A stretch of DNA of 64,000 nt from Pseudomonadota bacterium (GCA_018901125.1 JAHIFE010000056.1:1-64000), one strand, 5' to 3'. Positions 8,568 to 18,310 are shown, counted from the stretch's first letter. Notes: generated from the letters alone by a model not told the origin. Numbers and translations are program-made.

Positions 8568-10295
8568 TCATCTACAGTTCCCTGGTTTTCCCCAGGGAAA
8601 GTGCGGCCATGTTTTCCTGCATTTCCAATTCGATGCATCGTTCACATCGAGATCGTACGGGTTGTCGACACCGCCGCAGAACACTGCAGCACTAGGGTAA
8701 GGACAAAGCAAAAATGTCCGCGGTGGCGCTGTGAGGGCTGAATGTGTGATCAGTTCCTCGGGTGGCTTTCCCTGCTCCACCCAGCGAACTACTGCCGCTA
8801 TCGCCTGCTCCGTCGTATCCTGCGGGCCCGGTCCGCCAGTGCAATGGAAAACGCCCGGCGCAATGAAGAGACGGGCAAAAGACTGCGTGTGACCGTAGCC
8901 GTGCTGCAATTGGGCCAGGTCCTCATAGTAGCGGATCATGTTGAATGCCGAGATCCCGTTGTCGCTCACGCCATGCCAGAAAATAATCTTGCCACCGGCC
9001 CGCCTGAAGGCATCCAGACCGGCTGGATCAGCAGTCCCGGACCCCGGATATACAGCCTCAAAGGTTTCGAACCATTTTTTTACATCCGCTTCACTGGTAA
9101 AGTCGAATTGAGCCCGCCAATCGTAGTCCAGGCCGAACATCCCGCGCGTATAAGTGTCAAACATGCCTAATCCGGCGGGGCTATAAGGGTTGTCCGGCGC
9201 CCATTCGCTGGGAGGGATCAATCCTACAAAAAACGGTGACCAGCCTGTTGGGTTTGAGAGGGTGTATCCCAGGTAGCGATACCCGAATAAATCTACGCCC
9301 TTCAGGATAAGTTGCAGAGTCTCGATCTGGGGCGGAGTAAAGAGAGGATCGCCGTTGCTGTCTTTCACACTTACCGGGTCGAATTCTATCTTTGAGGGGT
9401 CCCAGACAAGCCCGTCTATGGCACCGTCGTAACCGTCATACTCAGCCACCAGGATCTGCTCGAGCTGGTACAACTTAGCAGGTTCGATCCATCTTTCAGG
9501 ATTCTCAAGAATAAAAGCGGCAATCATGCCAAAGAAGAAAGGGTTCCCGGCGTTGATCCCCGGTGCGCTGGCAACGACCCCGTCAAAATCCTCAGGATAC
9601 TCGATAGCAGCCACATTCCCCATGCGCCCGCCGCCCGAGCATCCTTCAATGTACCGGTACAGGTCTTGCTTTTTCGTCCCAAGACCGTAATATGACCGTG
9701 TAATGTGCTGCGTAACGACTGCTGTTACATGGACGCCTCGTTTGGCATAATCCAGCGCCTGGGTCCGATCGACAGCGAATGTCCAGTCGAGAATAGATTG
9801 CATCGTGTTATCGCCGTGGTGACCTGCATTAGTACCCGCAACCGCAAAGCCTTCTTTCAAACGAATATCCGGGGGATCCGGGACGTAACCGGCCGCCCCA
9901 CCCAAACCGACAAAGAAGTACCGGTTTTTGAAATTATCCGGCAAGGCAACCATAAAATTGACCTCGTTTTTGGGGTATACACCATCCGGGTATTCCGGTG
10001 TCGCAAGGTCCGGCTGCGTCACTCCCTCAGTCACAACAAAACCGTCTACGCGACAATAGGTGCAGCCGTCAGATGTTGACAACAGGTTTGCAGATTCAAT
10101 AAATACGTTATCGGGCACCACCGCCTTGATCGTAGCCACATTACAGGTGAGAACAGGCATGGGCGGTCTTGGCCCATTTTTTTTCGATGCCTTTCCGATT
10201 CCCTGGGCATATACGGAATCGGCAGTCCAAAAAATGAATACCAACAGAAAAACACATCTGAAACACTTCAAAATGCTTATTTTATTTCCTATCAT
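8568..10295 (-). CDS. Secreted tannase/feruloyl esterase family protein
   Basis: The 575-residue protein has a signal peptide (about 1-30, cut after VYA) and the tannase-family alpha/beta-hydrolase layout: nucleophile Ser220 in EGCSGGGRMG, and a late His in APGVFHCTGGPGP that fits the catalytic triad. The family hydrolyses ester bonds of gallate, ferulate or similar phenolic esters. Cys residues around 51-81 and near the C-terminus could form the family's disulfides. The gene is visibly richer in G+C than both flanks and is flanked by a repeat copy, which suggests acquisition by transfer. Substrate is not readable from sequence. Confidence 0.85.
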   Translation of the reverse strand: MIGNKISILKCFRCVFLLVFIFWTADSVYAQGIGKASKKNGPRPPMPVLTCNVATIKAVVPDNVFIESANLLSTSDGCTYCRVDGFVVTEGVTQPDLATPEYPDGVYPKNEVNFMVALPDNFKNRYFFVGLGGAAGYVPDPPDIRLKEGFAVAGTNAGHHGDNTMQSILDWTFAVDRTQALDYAKRGVHVTAVVTQHITRSYYGLGTKKQDLYRYIEGCSGGGRMGNVAAIEYPEDFDGVVASAPGINAGNPFFFGMIAAFILENPERWIEPAKLYQLEQILVAEYDGYDGAIDGLVWDPSKIEFDPVSVKDSNGDPLFTPPQIETLQLILKGVDLFGYRYLGYTLSNPTGWSPFFVGLIPPSEWAPDNPYSPAGLGMFDTYTRGMFGLDYDWRAQFDFTSEADVKKWFETFEAVYPGSGTADPAGLDAFRRAGGKIIFWHGVSDNGISAFNMIRYYEDLAQLQHGYGHTQSFARLFIAPGVFHCTGGPGPQDTTEQAIAAVVRWVEQGKPPEELITHSALTAPPRTFLLCPYPSAAVFCGGVDNPYDLDVNDASNWKCRKTWPHFPWGKPGNCR

Positions 10296-10394
10296 TTATT
10301 CACCCTCCTTAAATATATTTTCGCAACTGTGATTGTTGCGCCCCCGAACGTTTTTTCACACTCAAAGGATGTTTCTCGGAACGGCAAAACAAGG

Positions 10395-10559
10395 GAGCCG
10401 GTTTCAAAACGATTCAGTTTGGTAAAGCTCAAGGCGGGCGAAAATTTTAATCACAGGAATACATGGAGTATTTCGAGGATAGCGCTAAAGCTTCACTAAA
10501 GTGCAAAATTTTCACCCAACGCAGAGATCGGCCAAAATGAGGCGTTTTGAAACTGGCTC
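10395..10559 (+). repeat. MITE-like element, full copy (165 bp) with AAGG direct repeats
   Basis: The element starts GAGCCGGTTTCAAAACG and ends CGTTTTGAAACTGGCTC, giving terminal inverted repeats of about 17 bp that extend imperfectly to about 28 bp. The bases AAGG occur immediately before (10391-10394) and after (10560-10563), a 4-bp target duplication. There is no coding capacity. It lies upstream of the tannase start. Confidence 0.88.
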
Positions 10560-10761
10560 AAGGAACTGTGTTTCTTCGTCGATAATAAGAACTGAGCTGA
10601 CAGGAACTGATGAGAGCCGATAATAACTTGTTTTTATGGAAGAAAGATATTTGAAGATTAGCCTTGTGTCAAGGAAAAAAATGACAGGGAAAAAACGACA
10701 TGAGTCAGAAACAGAAAATTGATATATTACAAATCAGATTCAGGGTCGCTCATCAATATAT

Positions 10762-10803
10762 AAGTTGGCAGTTCAATAATTATTCTTCCGAACTTGCCAA
10801 CTT
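10762..10803 (-). terminator. Possible terminator hairpin downstream of alaS
   Basis: Arms AAGTTGGCA-GTTC and GAACTTGCCAACTT form a long stem with a one-base bulge, 14 bp beyond the alaS stop on the minus strand. The downstream bases are A/T-rich but without a clean U tract, so termination efficiency is uncertain. Confidence 0.5.
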
Positions 10804-10816
10804 ACGAACTATCTTT

Positions 10817-13456
10817 TCATACTGCACTGATAATATCATAGGCTCCTGCCAGCGCTTCATCCAGTTTCTCAGGAATACTGCCTCCGGCCTGGGCCATATC
10901 GGGTCTTCCCCCGCCCCCTCCTCCTACTACAGATGAAACCTGCTTTACTATATTGCCGGCATGATATTTTCCTGTAAGATCCTTGGTAACAATAACAATG
11001 AGAAACACTTTTGAGTCTGCGGCGCTTCCCAGCACAACAATTCCGGATTTTATTTTATCCCTGAATTTGTCGGCAAGATCTCTTAATGCAGCGGGACTAT
11101 CTGCCGGAACTTTCTTGGCCAGCACTTTCACTCCATTTAATAATTTAATATCATCATCGATTTCATCAGCTGCATGGGAGGCAATTTTTGCTTTTGTTTT
11201 TTCAAGTTCCTTTTCATAAGATCTTTGCTGGGTAAGCATTTTTTCGACTTTTTGGGGTAATGCTTCAGGCTTTTCTTTAACAATACGGGCTGTCTCTTGC
11301 AGAATTTTTATATTCTGCTGAATGTAATCTAAAGCGGCAGCACCCGTTAATGCTTCGATTCGCCTTACCCCGGATGCAACGCTTGATTCTCCGATAATCT
11401 TAAAAAGACCAATGTTTCCTGTCCGGTCGGTATGTGTACCACCGCAAAGCTCTTTGCTGAACGATCCAAGAGAAATAACTCTTACAACATCACCGTACTT
11501 TTCTTCAAACAGAGCTGTTGCGCCGGATTTAAAGGCTTTCTCGGCATCCATTTCTTCTATACATGTTAAAGCATTTTCCCTGATTCTTTCATTTACAAGC
11601 GTTTCTATCTTTTCAAGCGTATCAGAATCAACCTGGGAAAAATGGGTAAAATCGAAACGAAGCCTTTCGGATGATACAAATGATCCGGCCTGTTTTACAT
11701 GATCGCCCAGAATCTGTTTTAAAATGTAATGCAATATGTGCGTTGCAGTATGATTGTTCGCTGTTGCACTACGTCTTTTATTATCAACAGAAAGAGTTAC
11801 AAGCTGGCCATTCGAAACAGTGCCGGAAATTATTTTACCCTTATGAATAATTATTCCGGCCGCATCCTTTATGGTATCTATAACTTCAATTTCAAGATTC
11901 TTTGAAGTTATCAAACCTGAGTCTCCGGTCTGGCCTCCCGATTCACCATAAAAAGGGGTCTCTTCGGTAACAATTTCAATATCACTTCCTGCAACTGCTT
12001 CAGCGGTTTCTTTCCCGTCTTTTACTATAAGAAGTACTTTGGAATCACTTGTTTGTTTGTCATATCCTACAAATTTTGGGATCAGACGGTTTGCGGAAAG
12101 ATTTTTATAGGCTTGGGTTATCCCGGAAAAAGTTGCAACCGATCTTGACTTTTTCTTCTGGCTTTTCATGGCGTCATTAAAACCGTCCATATCAAGATAT
12201 AGATTTTCATCCCTAACAACGTCTCTAACAACATCCCTTACAATATCCGGTGGAAAACCATAAGTATCATACAGCTTAAATATGATATCTCCGGAAACCG
12301 TATTTAGACCCTTAGCTTTGATTTCTGAAAGGGTGTCATTTAACAGCCTTAATCCATTATCAAGCGTTTCTGAAAACCTTGCTTCTTCATTTTTTATAAT
12401 ATTTGAAATAAAAGCTTCTGCTCCTTCAAATTCCGGATAAGCCTCTTTCATGGTTTCGATAACAACTTGTGATGTCTCATGCAGGAAAGGTTTCACAAGA
12501 CCGATGTTCCGCCCGTAACGTATTGCCCTTCTCATTATCCTGCGAAGCACATATCCCCTGCCCTCATTAGACGGAAGAATTCCGTCACAGATGAGAAATG
12601 CCGCCGCTCTGCTGTGATCGGCAATTACTTTCATCGCTACATCCGATACTGCCGATTCACTAAGTCGCTTTTGTGACAACTCCTCGGCCTTTTTTATTAT
12701 CGGAATTATAAGATCCGTGTCGTAGTTCGTAGGTACATTCTGCACAACTGCTGCAATACGTTCAAGCCCCATTCCCGTATCAATACTGGGTCTGGGAAGA
12801 GGAGTCATTTTTCCGGATGCATCTCTTTCAAACTGCATGAAAACAAGATTCCATATTTCAAGATAACGGTCACATTCACAACCGACCCTGCAATCCGGCT
12901 TCCCGCAGCCATATTTTTCTCCTCTGTCAATGAGTATCTCAGAACAGGGACCGCAGGGCCCTGTATCTCCCATTGACCAGAAATTGTCTTTATCACCTAA
13001 TCTGACAATTCTATCTTCTGAAACACCGATATTCTTATGCCAGATATTATAGGCTTCATCATCATTAAGATAAACTGAAACCCAGAGTTTATCCACCGGA
13101 AGTCCGTAGCCTGTTACAAGAAGATCCCAGGCAAATTCAACAGCCTTTTCCTTGAAGTAATCACCAAAAGAAAAATTTCCAAGCATTTCAAAAAAAGTAT
13201 GGTGCCTTGCTGTATAACCAACATTTTCAAGATCATTATGCTTTCCGCCGGCACGCACGCATTTCTGTGAGCTTGCCGCCCTTACATAGCTCCTTGTCTC
13301 TTCCCCGAGAAAGGTGCGCTTAAACGGCACCATACCGGCATTTGTAAAGAGCAAAGTAGGGTCTTCAACCGGAACGAGTGATGAACTTCTTACTACCTGA
13401 TGATCGTGCTTCCTAAAATATTCAAGAAAATGTCTGCGAATATCACTGCCTGTCAT
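10817..13456 (-). CDS. alaS: Alanyl-tRNA synthetase
   Basis: The 879-residue protein is full length for a bacterial AlaRS. It has the class II catalytic domain (about 1-240, including FTNAGMVPFK and the SMGDTGPCGPCSEI loop), the tRNA-recognition helices, the editing domain with HTATH near 565 and CGGTHTDRTGNIGLF near 665, and a C-terminal C-Ala domain. It charges tRNA-Ala and clears Ser/Gly mischarges. It follows recA on the same strand with a gap of about 155 bp that holds repeats. The thpR-recA-alaS order is common in bacteria. Confidence 0.97.
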   Translation of the reverse strand: MTGSDIRRHFLEYFRKHDHQVVRSSSLVPVEDPTLLFTNAGMVPFKRTFLGEETRSYVRAASSQKCVRAGGKHNDLENVGYTARHHTFFEMLGNFSFGDYFKEKAVEFAWDLLVTGYGLPVDKLWVSVYLNDDEAYNIWHKNIGVSEDRIVRLGDKDNFWSMGDTGPCGPCSEILIDRGEKYGCGKPDCRVGCECDRYLEIWNLVFMQFERDASGKMTPLPRPSIDTGMGLERIAAVVQNVPTNYDTDLIIPIIKKAEELSQKRLSESAVSDVAMKVIADHSRAAAFLICDGILPSNEGRGYVLRRIMRRAIRYGRNIGLVKPFLHETSQVVIETMKEAYPEFEGAEAFISNIIKNEEARFSETLDNGLRLLNDTLSEIKAKGLNTVSGDIIFKLYDTYGFPPDIVRDVVRDVVRDENLYLDMDGFNDAMKSQKKKSRSVATFSGITQAYKNLSANRLIPKFVGYDKQTSDSKVLLIVKDGKETAEAVAGSDIEIVTEETPFYGESGGQTGDSGLITSKNLEIEVIDTIKDAAGIIIHKGKIISGTVSNGQLVTLSVDNKRRSATANNHTATHILHYILKQILGDHVKQAGSFVSSERLRFDFTHFSQVDSDTLEKIETLVNERIRENALTCIEEMDAEKAFKSGATALFEEKYGDVVRVISLGSFSKELCGGTHTDRTGNIGLFKIIGESSVASGVRRIEALTGAAALDYIQQNIKILQETARIVKEKPEALPQKVEKMLTQQRSYEKELEKTKAKIASHAADEIDDDIKLLNGVKVLAKKVPADSPAALRDLADKFRDKIKSGIVVLGSAADSKVFLIVIVTKDLTGKYHAGNIVKQVSSVVGGGGGGRPDMAQAGGSIPEKLDEALAGAYDIISAV

Positions 13457-13469
13457 TAATAACTCCGTA

Positions 13470-13600
13470 TTAGTGTAGCTCGTAAGTTGGTGAGTTGGTG
13501 AGTTTATAAGCTTACGAACTTAACAACTTATGAACTCATTGGAAAGATTTTTTATCTTGCACCTTTCCTTAACCAACTTATGAACTCATGAACTTTATTT
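13470..13600. repeat. Short direct and inverted repeats between recA and alaS
   Basis: The sequence AACTTATGAACTCAT occurs twice (near 13526 and 13577), and CGTAAG...CTTACG forms a short inverted pair around 13483-13520. The unit resembles the stem at 10762-10803 on the other side of alaS. It may be an intergenic palindromic repeat or a processing/attenuation structure. Confidence 0.45.
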
Positions 13601-13612
13601 ATTTATGGTTCG

Positions 13613-14662
13613 CTATTCGGTCTTAGGTTTAACCTCAGCTTTGATTTCTTCTTTTTCCGGGATAATACCGGCAACTTCCCTAACCTTTAAATGTATACTG
13701 TTAAAAATATCCGGGTTTTCCTTTAAGAATTTTTTTACATTTTCGCGGCCCTGCCCTATTCTTTCCCCGTTATATGAATACCATGCACCGCTTTTGTCAA
13801 TTACTCCCAAATCTGCCCCCATATCAATGATATCCCCGGTTTTTGATATTCCTTCGTTATACATTATATCAAATTCGGCTTCTCTGAAAGGCGGAGCCAT
13901 CTTGTTTTTGACAACACGAACTCTTGTCCTGTTTCCCGTTACTTCCTGCCCATCCTTGATGGAAGCAGTACGCCGTATATCAAGCCTTACGGAAGAATAG
14001 AACTTAAGAGCGTTTCCTCCGGTAGTTGTTTCAGGGTTTCCGAATACAACTCCTATTTTCATCCTTATCTGGTTGATAAAAATAACGGAAGTCATTGTCT
14101 TGCCGATTGTTCCTGTAAGTTTCCTCAAAGCCTGGGACATGAGCCTTGCCTGAAGGCCCATATGCGAATCGCCCATTTCACCTTCAATTTCGGCCCTGGG
14201 AACTAGCGCTGCAACCGAATCGATTACAATAATATCTATAGCTCCGCTTCTTACAAGCATATCTGCAATTTCAAGACCCTGCTCACCTGTATCAGGCTGT
14301 GCAATAAGAAGTTCATCGCAGTTGACACCTATCACTTTTGCATAAGCGGTATCAAGCGCATGTTCTGCATCAATATAGGCAGCTATGCCGCCTTGTTTCT
14401 GGGCTTCGGCAACACAACTTAAGGCAAGAGTCGTCTTGCCCGATGATTCCGGACCGAATACTTCAATAACTCTTCCTCTCGGAAGCCCGCCCACACCAAG
14501 TGCTCTGTCAAGTGCAAGAGATCCGGTGGGTATTACAGGAACATCAACAACAGGTTTGCTGCCAAGTTTCATAACCGAACCTTTTCCAAACTGGCGTTCA
14601 ATCTGGCCTATTGCAGCATCAATCGCTTTTTCCTTATCCACTGTATTGCTTGTATTGCTCAT
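13613..14662 (-). CDS. recA: RecA recombinase
   Basis: From the ATG at 14662 (AAAGGGG six bases upstream) the protein is 349 residues, the normal RecA length. It shows Walker [10 protein letters not shown] at 70-78, the [10 protein letters not shown] motif and the L1/L2 DNA-binding loops, and a charged C-terminal tail ([12 protein letters not shown]). It drives strand exchange and LexA self-cleavage. The frame is open for 21 codons upstream of 14662, but that stretch crosses a leader hairpin and has no RBS. No obvious SOS box could be assigned without knowing the LexA motif of this group. Confidence 0.97.
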   Translation of the reverse strand: MSNTSNTVDKEKAIDAAIGQIERQFGKGSVMKLGSKPVVDVPVIPTGSLALDRALGVGGLPRGRVIEVFGPESSGKTTLALSCVAEAQKQGGIAAYIDAEHALDTAYAKVIGVNCDELLIAQPDTGEQGLEIADMLVRSGAIDIIVIDSVAALVPRAEIEGEMGDSHMGLQARLMSQALRKLTGTIGKTMTSVIFINQIRMKIGVVFGNPETTTGGNALKFYSSVRLDIRRTASIKDGQEVTGNRTRVRVVKNKMAPPFREAEFDIMYNEGISKTGDIIDMGADLGVIDKSGAWYSYNGERIGQGRENVKKFLKENPDIFNSIHLKVREVAGIIPEKEEIKAEVKPKTE

Positions 14663-14694
14663 AAATTTCCCCTTTCTTCTGTAAATCAACTGCC

Positions 14695-14828
14695 ATCGGC
14701 TAAAGCCGATCGCTTTAGGGTTCAAGGATTCAAGAATTCAAGGGGTCAAGTGACCAAGAAGAAATTTTTCCTTATTACTCTCTATCCCTTAAATCCTTGA
14801 GTCCTCGAATCCTGAAACCCTGGAACCC
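14695..14828. repeat. recA leader hairpin and large imperfect inverted repeat
   Basis: ATCGGC-TAAA-GCCGAT at 14695-14710 is a compact stem-loop in the recA leader. Beyond it, GGGTTCAAGGATTCAAG (14718 on) is the imperfect inverse of CGAATCCTGAAACCC... near 14805-14828, forming an inverted repeat of about 110 bp total span. Such GAATCC-type palindromic repeats are often dispersed. Confidence 0.5.
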
Positions 14829-14865
14829 TTTTGGCTAACAAGAACACAGTTACATTTCCATATTC

Positions 14866-15447
14866 TTAGCCAATTTTTTTTGCCAAAAGCACATTTAAAA
14901 GTTCGGTGTATACAGGCCCTTGTGGCTTAAGATCGCTTTTAAACAGAACAAACTCTTGTGCAGTAAAAACCTCCGAATCAAATTTTTGATATTTTCTTAT
15001 TGCTTCAATCAGCTTCCCGTTATTGGCCTTGTCTTTAAAGCGCCCCAGAGTCAGATGCCCTTGAAACGGCCTCTCTTCTTTTTTAAAACCATATTCTTCC
15101 AATCTTTTTTCAAGAGTATTCTGCAAACTCAACAAAAGGGGGATCTCACCAGAAATACCCACCCATATTACCCTTGGGCGCATAATTGTCGGAAATACGC
15201 CAATTCCTTTTGCAAAAAGGCTCAAAGGAGAAAAATTATCTGCGCAATCACTCACAGCAGCCTTAGCATTTGCTACATCGGACTCATCTATGTTTCCAAA
15301 AAACTTAAGGGTAAGATGGATATTTTCAGGTTTGACCCATCTTACAGGAAAACCATACTGCTTCAAATCCTTCTGAATATTTTTTATGGAAGTTAAAATA
15401 TTTTCAGGAAGCTTGAGCGCTATAAACGCTCTTATTGTATCAGACAT
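14866..15447 (-). CDS. thpR: RNA 2',3'-cyclic phosphodiesterase (LigT/ThpR family)
   Basis: The 193-residue protein carries both 2H-phosphoesterase motifs: HLTLKF (H44, T46) and HLTLGRF (H131, T133), at the usual spacing. The family opens 2',3'-cyclic phosphates of RNA. It lies directly upstream of recA in the same orientation, as in many bacteria (thpR-recA), and downstream of the homocysteine protein. TTGGCTAA at 14831-14838 is the exact inverse of TTAGCCAA at 14866-14873, which includes the stop codon, and is followed on the plus strand by seven T. Confidence 0.9.
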   Translation of the reverse strand: MSDTIRAFIALKLPENILTSIKNIQKDLKQYGFPVRWVKPENIHLTLKFFGNIDESDVANAKAAVSDCADNFSPLSLFAKGIGVFPTIMRPRVIWVGISGEIPLLLSLQNTLEKRLEEYGFKKEERPFQGHLTLGRFKDKANNGKLIEAIRKYQKFDSEVFTAQEFVLFKSDLKPQGPVYTELLNVLLAKKIG

Positions 15448-15456
15448 GGCATTAAA

Positions 15457-15477
15457 GGGACGTTTTGGAATCGGCTC
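15457..15477 (+). repeat. Fragment of the MITE-like repeat (right end only)
   Basis: The 21 bases match the right terminus of the element (GGGACGTTTTGGAATCGGCTC) with two changes. No left end is present nearby, so this is a solo end left by deletion, in the short gap between thpR and the homocysteine gene. Confidence 0.6.
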
Positions 15478-15486
15478 ATCAGACTG

Positions 15487-16656
15487 TCAGCTTTCAGGCA
15501 GAGTAAACTGCGGTTCACCCAGAAAGAACTTTCCGCCAGAAATCCAATCTTTTAGAATATTGGCAATTTCTCTTGCCTTAACAAGGCTTGAAAGCGGAAC
15601 AGTCGGAATTTTTTCTCCACTATAATTTATAAACCCACTTTTTAACTCTGCATAGCTAATCTGCCCATAACTTTTAGATATTCCGTTCGGGTAATCATTC
15701 CCATAATCAATAATCTGTGTAAATATGTCTTCATCGGATATTGCTGTATATGATGCAATTTCTTCATTTAATATAGGTATGGGAATTCCCAATCCTACCG
15801 AAAGGGAACATCCATATCCCTGTATACTGACACCAACAAGCCAGTTCGGACTCATGTTTTTCAAATCGCCCATCACCCAGAGTGTTCCGGCAGGTGTAAC
15901 CGGAACACCTTTTTCACTTCTGTTTACTGAAGGCTTATGCTGGGTTCCATACCAGGTAACATATCCTGTGGCACCTCCTAAAAATATTCTTGTGCCAAGA
16001 CCTATTGTTTTATAGTAAGGATCATTCATAAGAGGGCTCAACTCCCCGGCAGAACAATAAGTTGCATTTGCGCCTCGGGGTTTTAGAGTACCCATGTAAG
16101 TATAAATTGTTTTTTTGGTCAGGTTGATTGCGCAATTATAATTCTGATAACCGTTTCTGGGATTGCAAAGAGTCGCACCGGGAAGAGTTGCAAGTGAAAT
16201 ATCTTTTTCAATTTGACGACCAGGATAGCATGCAGTACCATAACCAATAGCTTTCAAATTCACTTTTTTCCCTGCAACCAGATCTTGAATAACATGCCCG
16301 CCGCCATAATTGAATTCTCCGGGATAAACCTTGTTAAGAGGATCATCCTCACATGGCTCCGTAGCTCCTATATAACAATCAACGGCCGCAAGCCCTGCAT
16401 ATGCAGGAACATTGTTTATCCAGACTTTAGATGCTTTAGTTCCGGGAACCGAATGCCCAAAATTGATAAATGCACCTGAAGAACACATGGGAGCAAAAGT
16501 CCCGGTAGTAACTACATCAACATAACTTGCAGCTTTAACCGGCCCATCGTTTTTAACGATATCTATCATCTCCCCGGCTGTAACTACAACAACCTTTCCG
16601 GATTTAATTTTCTCGTTGATCTCTTTATAAGTTTTTCTTACCTTAAATTCCTTCAT
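15487..16656 (-). CDS. Homocysteine biosynthesis protein, DUF39 family (aspartate semialdehyde sulfurtransferase type)
   Basis: The 389-residue protein matches the DUF39/HcyBio family end to end (FAPMCSSGAFINFGHS, IGYGTACYPGRQIEKD). In methanogens and sulfate reducers this family, with a NIL-ferredoxin partner, makes homocysteine from aspartate semialdehyde and sulfide. Two Cys residues shown to matter in an archaeal homologue probably correspond to C58 and C143. No CBS domain is fused here and no NIL-ferredoxin gene is adjacent; the ferredoxin would have to be elsewhere. It is 11 bp downstream of the M23 gene and likely cotranscribed with it. Confidence 0.85.
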   Translation of the reverse strand: MKEFKVRKTYKEINEKIKSGKVVVVTAGEMIDIVKNDGPVKAASYVDVVTTGTFAPMCSSGAFINFGHSVPGTKASKVWINNVPAYAGLAAVDCYIGATEPCEDDPLNKVYPGEFNYGGGHVIQDLVAGKKVNLKAIGYGTACYPGRQIEKDISLATLPGATLCNPRNGYQNYNCAINLTKKTIYTYMGTLKPRGANATYCSAGELSPLMNDPYYKTIGLGTRIFLGGATGYVTWYGTQHKPSVNRSEKGVPVTPAGTLWVMGDLKNMSPNWLVGVSIQGYGCSLSVGLGIPIPILNEEIASYTAISDEDIFTQIIDYGNDYPNGISKSYGQISYAELKSGFINYSGEKIPTVPLSSLVKAREIANILKDWISGGKFFLGEPQFTLPES

Positions 16657-16667
16657 TATGCTTTTTC

Positions 16668-18050
16668 CTATTTGGAACCGGAAGTTGATTTGGCGTCATT
16701 GATTTTCGATGTTATGTTGTTTACTATCCATGAAGCATCTAACCATTCTAAAGGATTTACAAATACATTATTTACAAGCATGCTGAAATGCAGGTGGTCT
16801 CCAGCGGCAAGGCCGGTTTTACCCGAACGTCCTATCGTATAATTTTTTTCTACAATCTGACCTTTTGTAACATCGGAACTGCTCAGATGCCCATATAAGC
16901 TGAAAAGGCCGAAGCCGTGATCAATAAGCACCATTTTCCCATAAATTCCAAAATCTCCGACATATACAATCTTTCCCTTGTTTGCCGCAGGGATAGAAGC
17001 ACCGGCAAGCGACGCCAGATCAATTCCCTGATGAACCTGGCTGTCTACAAGCTTGCCATTATAATTATAATCTCTGTAGTCGGCAAAAGAAGCCTTATTT
17101 GTAGCATTCGGAAAACTTACAAAAGCACCTTGCCAAAACATTTCCTTTTCAGGGTTTTGTATAAGTTCTTTTAATTTGTTATGGTTTGCAACCCGCATCT
17201 CCCGGTTTATTTTAATATATTTATCCAAAAGAGGGTTGCTTGAATTCGGGTCAACAGCTATATCGAATTGCGGCACAACTGCATTAAGGAATGCATCGGA
17301 AATATTGATTGAATCTTTTCTGAATTTGCGATCCTTGATGGTTAGATTAAAACCTCTTTTAGCAATGTTACCTGCCTCGTCAACCGCCGAAGCGTATATT
17401 TCAGTACCCGGTCCCTTGTCATATTCAAGAGCATAAAAACAAATATATATATTTTTATCCGGAAAAAATCCGCTATAGCCGGGGAAAAAATTCCCTCCGG
17501 CATAAACCCCGTTTTTCTCACATGGTTCTGATAATCTGTATATTTCAACACCGGTACCGCCCTGATTTATATATTGTGTTCCGCTTAAAACGTCTATTTC
17601 AGGCCGTTTCGTATCAATAGTAATTTCTTTGTCAACAGCAGTAGTGTTTCCGTTCCACCATCTGCTCCAGGAATAGTCCCATGCAGACAAGCGAAATAAG
17701 GCTTTCCCGTCTGTAATTCCAAGTTTTGACGGCTCAATAGTAATATTTAATGTATCTTTATTAATACCTGCCCCAAAAAAGGAAGCCTTAGGATATTCTT
17801 TTTCAATCAAGACAGTCTGTTTCCCATCTTTTACAATCTCAATTCTAATCTTGCGCAATCCTCTTTTCTGGTCGGTAGCCGAAATGACGACATCTTTTGA
17901 AGCTCCGATTGATATTAATTTAGTTGGGCTTTCAACAACTATAACAGGACATTCCCTTTCCATGTTAAAAACTAAAACCCACAGAGCGGGAATTAAAAAC
18001 AAGCCAAACAAAACAATCAAAATAACCTTTAAATTGATTTTACTTTTCAA
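16668..18050 (-). CDS. M23-family metallopeptidase, membrane-anchored
   Basis: The 460-residue protein has one N-terminal transmembrane segment (about 9-29), a long beta-rich region with Ig-like character (about 35-245), and a C-terminal M23/LytM domain (about 330-445). Zinc ligands are visible: H340 and D344 in HQGIDL, and H419/H421 in GDHLHF. This suggests an active D,D- or L,D-endopeptidase acting on peptidoglycan crosslinks in the periplasm. It heads the minus-strand gene series that runs through thpR and recA to alaS. Confidence 0.87.
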   Translation of the reverse strand: MKSKINLKVILIVLFGLFLIPALWVLVFNMERECPVIVVESPTKLISIGASKDVVISATDQKRGLRKIRIEIVKDGKQTVLIEKEYPKASFFGAGINKDTLNITIEPSKLGITDGKALFRLSAWDYSWSRWWNGNTTAVDKEITIDTKRPEIDVLSGTQYINQGGTGVEIYRLSEPCEKNGVYAGGNFFPGYSGFFPDKNIYICFYALEYDKGPGTEIYASAVDEAGNIAKRGFNLTIKDRKFRKDSINISDAFLNAVVPQFDIAVDPNSSNPLLDKYIKINREMRVANHNKLKELIQNPEKEMFWQGAFVSFPNATNKASFADYRDYNYNGKLVDSQVHQGIDLASLAGASIPAANKGKIVYVGDFGIYGKMVLIDHGFGLFSLYGHLSSSDVTKGQIVEKNYTIGRSGKTGLAAGDHLHFSMLVNNVFVNPLEWLDASWIVNNITSKINDAKSTSGSK

Positions 18051-18310
18051 TTTATTACACCAACCTTTCTTTACAGCAATTTATTAAAATATTATTTATC
18101 TATAACCTTTCCTGCTTAAATGTGAGGATAAATTAGCATGGAATACATCAATATGCCAGCCTTATTTTAAAGGATTTATAAAAAGTCAGTCATTTTTATT
18201 TCTATCATAACACGCCTTTGTCCGATATGCGCACAAACATAACTTGCCGTTAATGAACCGTAAATTTCGGTTTGACCAACGGCTCCCAATATAATTTATG
18301 ATTCACTTTT

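Noticed and set aside
10700-10936. Open frame of 78 codons running into the 3' end of alaS
   Set aside because: It lies across the alaS terminator hairpin and the reverse strand of alaS codons; no RBS or family signal.
14831-14880. TTGGCTAA/TTAGCCAA stem followed by seven T as a plus-strand terminator
   Set aside because: No plus-strand gene precedes it; it overlaps the thpR stop codon and is only noted in that entry.
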